From: Mallotus nudiflorus
Lineage: Eukaryota; Streptophyta; Magnoliopsida; Malpighiales; Euphorbiaceae
DNA: 64,000 nucleotides
NCBI GenBank assembly: GCA_947683625.1
Contig: CANTUR010000675.1
Coordinates: 620,001-684,000, forward strand
Direction: 5' to 3'
Each line of letters starts with the position of its first letter. The stretch's first letter is position 1. A program made the position numbers and the translations under genes. A model generated the notes under the pieces. It was not told where the DNA came from. It saw nothing but the letters and a program-made list of their open reading frames with translations, and did no database searches. Of this stretch, positions 61,084-64,000 are shown piece after piece.

Positions 61084-64000
61084 TAAAAGTTGAACAAAAT
61101 TTTCCCTCTTTATTTTTTACTTTGATTTAATTATTAAAATGTCTAATAATTTTTTGTTAAAAAAATTATCTTAAACTTATTAATCATCAATAAATGACAC
61201 ATTTACAATTTTTATGGCGTATTTGTAACATCCACAAATAAAGAAAAAAGCAACAAAAACAACAAAAAACAAGAACATTAAAAAACAAAAAAAAATAAAA
61301 AAAACAATAACATTAAAAAAAACAACAACATTGAAAAACAGATGCAACAACATTGGAAAACAAAAAGTAACAATAATGAAAAATAGAAGTAACAAAAAGT
61401 AATAAAAAACAATAACAAGCAACAAAAAATAACAATAGGAAAACAACAAAAAATAACAATAGAAAAAACAAGAAACAACAAAAACAACTACTAAAAGACA
61501 ATAAACATCAACAATAAAAATATGTTTTATTTGAGCCATAATTTAAAAGGAGCAAACTTTAGCTCCTGTAAGTGTTCTTCTTGTTAAAGGATCCTCCATT
61601 TCTACCAAAAGCAGAATGTTCTGTCTAATAAAGCAAACTGATTCTATAACCAGATAAAAATCTAGCTAGCATGCTTATTATACTTATATATAGAGGATAA
61701 TACAACCTGTAAATTATTGAATATGTAATATCTTTTTAATCTACTATTCTGTTTAAAAATAAATATAGACATTGCAAAGTTTTTTATAATTGGAATAATC
61801 AAGTGGACCCTTCAAAAAGTGTTCTGCATCATTTTTGTTTTGTTTAACTAATCGTGCAAAAGCTTTATATGCAATAGGACCATTCTATGCCTAAAAGCTA
61901 CTTACAAATGTCATTGTATTTTCTTTCCCTCTTTTTGTATTTTTATTTTCTCATTGTATTTTCTCTTTACTTTCTTTTTTCCATTCCATTTTTTATTTTT
62001 ATTTTCTCATTATTTTTTATTTTCTGTATTTTTATTTTTTCTTGTTTTTCTCCTCCTCTCCTTCTTTTTTACTTTTTCTCTTTTTTATTTTTATTTTCTC
62101 TTTTTTTATTTATGAAATTAAAGTAAATATTTATGAAGTTTTGGAATTATTCATTCCATGAAATTATTTACTGAAAAATTGATTGAAAAAAGTAAATTGT
62201 TGATAAAAAAAATGAGAGAAAAGTGCATTTAATTTCCAAATAAAAGGAAAAATGTGAATTAGATAACTATCAGAAAGTAAAAAAATTGCTTTGGATTTTA
62301 TTGTTTAATAAAATCTGAATGAAAGAACTTTCATGGCTAATTATACAATAATATAAATAAAAAGTATATTTAAGAAATATTAAAATAAACTCTCACTTAA
62401 ATCATGAAATTTTTTATTGTTATTCTTTAATTGTGTTGATAAAGTTATTTTGATTTACAACTTGATGATCTGTTTGACAATTTGTATGTTCCATTCCATG
62501 AAATTGATTAGTCATAAACTCACTTTCGAATGATGATGGACTACCGCCAGTCATCTTTTACCAAAAATAAAAACACTTGTAATTAATAATGAGGATGTTA
62601 AGTTATTAACTATAGGTTTTTGTCAAATGTGATTTAATGAACTTGCTTTACAGGCAAAGGACTTTGACATTATTGGTTGCAATACACAATTATTGACTCT
62701 TGATCATCACTATTTTTAATAGTTAATGATTGCTTTTTTACATCATCGATGCTGAAAGGTTAGTTGATAGCAACCTAAAAAAGAAAACAATAATGAATAA
62801 TATTTTCAATAACATTTTTTTAAAGGAAAACAAAAAGTAAGAATCAAACTATTGATCTGTTAATATTTTAAAAGAACTTACACCACTAAACTATTTAATT
62901 TTTTTATTAACATTTATTACAAATTTTATTTAATTGGTATTTTATTTATGTTAACCAACGCTTAATAAATTTATTATTTTTAAAATGTTGGTATAAACTT
63001 TTTCAAAAAACCCCCAATGATAAATGTAATAACTTATGATTGGACTATAAACAAACCTAATATAATCTCTTGATATTTTAGTATAAAATAATTGGTACTT
63101 GTTCTACCAGGGGAAGAGTCTAGATCTTGGACCAACAAGGAATTAGGGATAATAAAGGTGGTAGTTGATCAAGTTTAAATGAAAAAAGAAATCATTTAAT
63201 AAAGCACATGGAAGAATTTTTATTGAAGCATAAACGTACATGAGCTATTGCACGTGGAAGAATTATGAGCTGGTATGAGTTGACTTGAAGTAAGAAGACT
63301 AGAAATGAAAACCAAAAAGAAGCTAGTCCAAAAAAGAAAACACAAAAACTAGTTTTGAAAAAATGGAATGGGTCTAACCATAAAAGAAAGTAGGCTGATA
63401 AAATGAACTATTTTTTGAAATTTCCTATATAATATAAGGCTTGTGTTTGTTACTATTAGTTTTTAACATTTTATAATATAATTTTTTAAATTTATTCAAT
63501 AAATTTATGTAATAATTATTTTGTAATTAGTGTTTTTTTTTATATATTTACATGTCATTATATAAAATTTTATGTTGCATAGAAAAATAATCATTACTAA
63601 TCATGAATCCACCATATGCATAGACTACAATTTAATATATATTTTATATGATTAACTTGAATTACAAATAAAATAAAGCAATTCAATTCTATTAACTATG
63701 TAGTTTTAATAAAATAAAAATTCTAACTTTTTTCCAAAAAAAAAAATTATAAATCCACAAGGTAGCATTTAATAATTGAGAACTTATCGTAGGGCAAATA
63801 AGATAAATAACATATAGTAATTCAAGTATATTCATTAAATAGTCTTAACAAAATAGAAACTATAAATTGATTAAATCGTTTTTAAAAATGAGATTTATAT
63901 TCTTTTTACTTTTATATATTATACAATTACGAACTATAAGGGGCTAGATTGGAGGTAGGAGTCATTTGGGTGATATTCAAGACACATTTTTACAATAACT
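60025..64000. other. AT-rich intergenic DNA upstream of NUP93
   Basis: No gene or clear transposon is recognisable. It holds a (TTA)n microsatellite (61029-61083), an AAC/AAAAC-rich block (61240-61510) and a T/C-rich block (61915-62110). The open frames over these two blocks encode Phe/Leu-rich strings and are compositional artefacts. Confidence 0.6.
61029..61083. repeat. (TTA)n microsatellite
   Basis: About 18 perfect ATT/TTA units. Confidence 0.95.

Noticed and set aside
61180..61539. Minus-strand frames of up to 119 aa rich in Phe, Leu and Val
   Set aside because: They arise from an AAC/AAAAC-rich block; three overlapping frames are open at once, showing that composition, not coding, is the cause.
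61887..62126. Plus-strand 79-aa frame rich in Phe and Leu
   Set aside because: It lies on a T/C-rich tract and has no domain or coding-like composition.
1..64000. CRISPR arrays, bacterial operons, tRNA or rRNA genes
   Set aside because: The window is plant nuclear DNA; tandem repeats seen are minisatellites and microsatellites, and no tRNA- or rRNA-like sequence was recognised.

Overview
This window is nuclear DNA of a plant, most likely a eudicot. It holds one intact host gene, a 15-exon homologue of the nucleoporin NUP93/Nic96, among about 55 kb of AT-rich DNA built mostly from decayed transposable elements. Plant origin is supported by GT-AG introns, Tat-type Ty3/gypsy elements with an antisense ORF, SIRE-type Ty1/copia, DUF659-type hAT transposase, Helitron-like termini, long (TA)n and (TAA)n arrays, and a telo-box 5' of the host gene. 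The species cannot be named from the sequence alone.

Layout. 1-4543: 5' part of a degenerate Tat-lineage Ty3/gypsy element on the minus strand, cut by the window edge. 4544-8493: AT-rich, one unrecognised 90-codon open stretch. 8499-17809: a full-length Tat/Retand-like element on the minus strand, with matched LTRs, a perfect 5-bp target-site duplication (CTACA), decayed gag-pol, an antisense intron-bearing ORF and a 107-bp tandem repeat next to the 3' LTR. 17815-22270: AT-rich, with repeat remnants. 22270-35630: a hAT transposase pseudogene split into three pieces by a SIRE-like copia element (23116-31272) and by a 3.1-kb solo LTR (32040-35141). Reading across the insertions restores recognisable hAT sequence. 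36941-40625: candidate Helitron. 41250-45340: LTR, gag and protease of another Ty3/gypsy element on the plus strand, lacking the rest of pol. 45347-50389: a solo LTR that itself contains a second 3.4-kb solo LTR (45595-49026), each with its own target-site duplication. 50500-52250: diverged repeats, an LTR-like insert and two tandem Helitron 3' termini. 52907-59800: NUP93, minus strand, predicted 865 aa with every splice junction in phase. 60025-64000: AT-rich, microsatellites only.

All the transposon proteins are broken by stops, frameshifts or loss of catalytic residues. Many of these changes are G-to-A on the coding strand, as expected from deamination of methylated cytosines in silenced elements. 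NUP93 is the only gene I consider functional. The most informative structures are the double-nested hAT locus, the antisense transcription unit of the Retand-like element, and the solo LTR inside a solo LTR. All comparisons were made by eye and from memory of the families. No database search was run.
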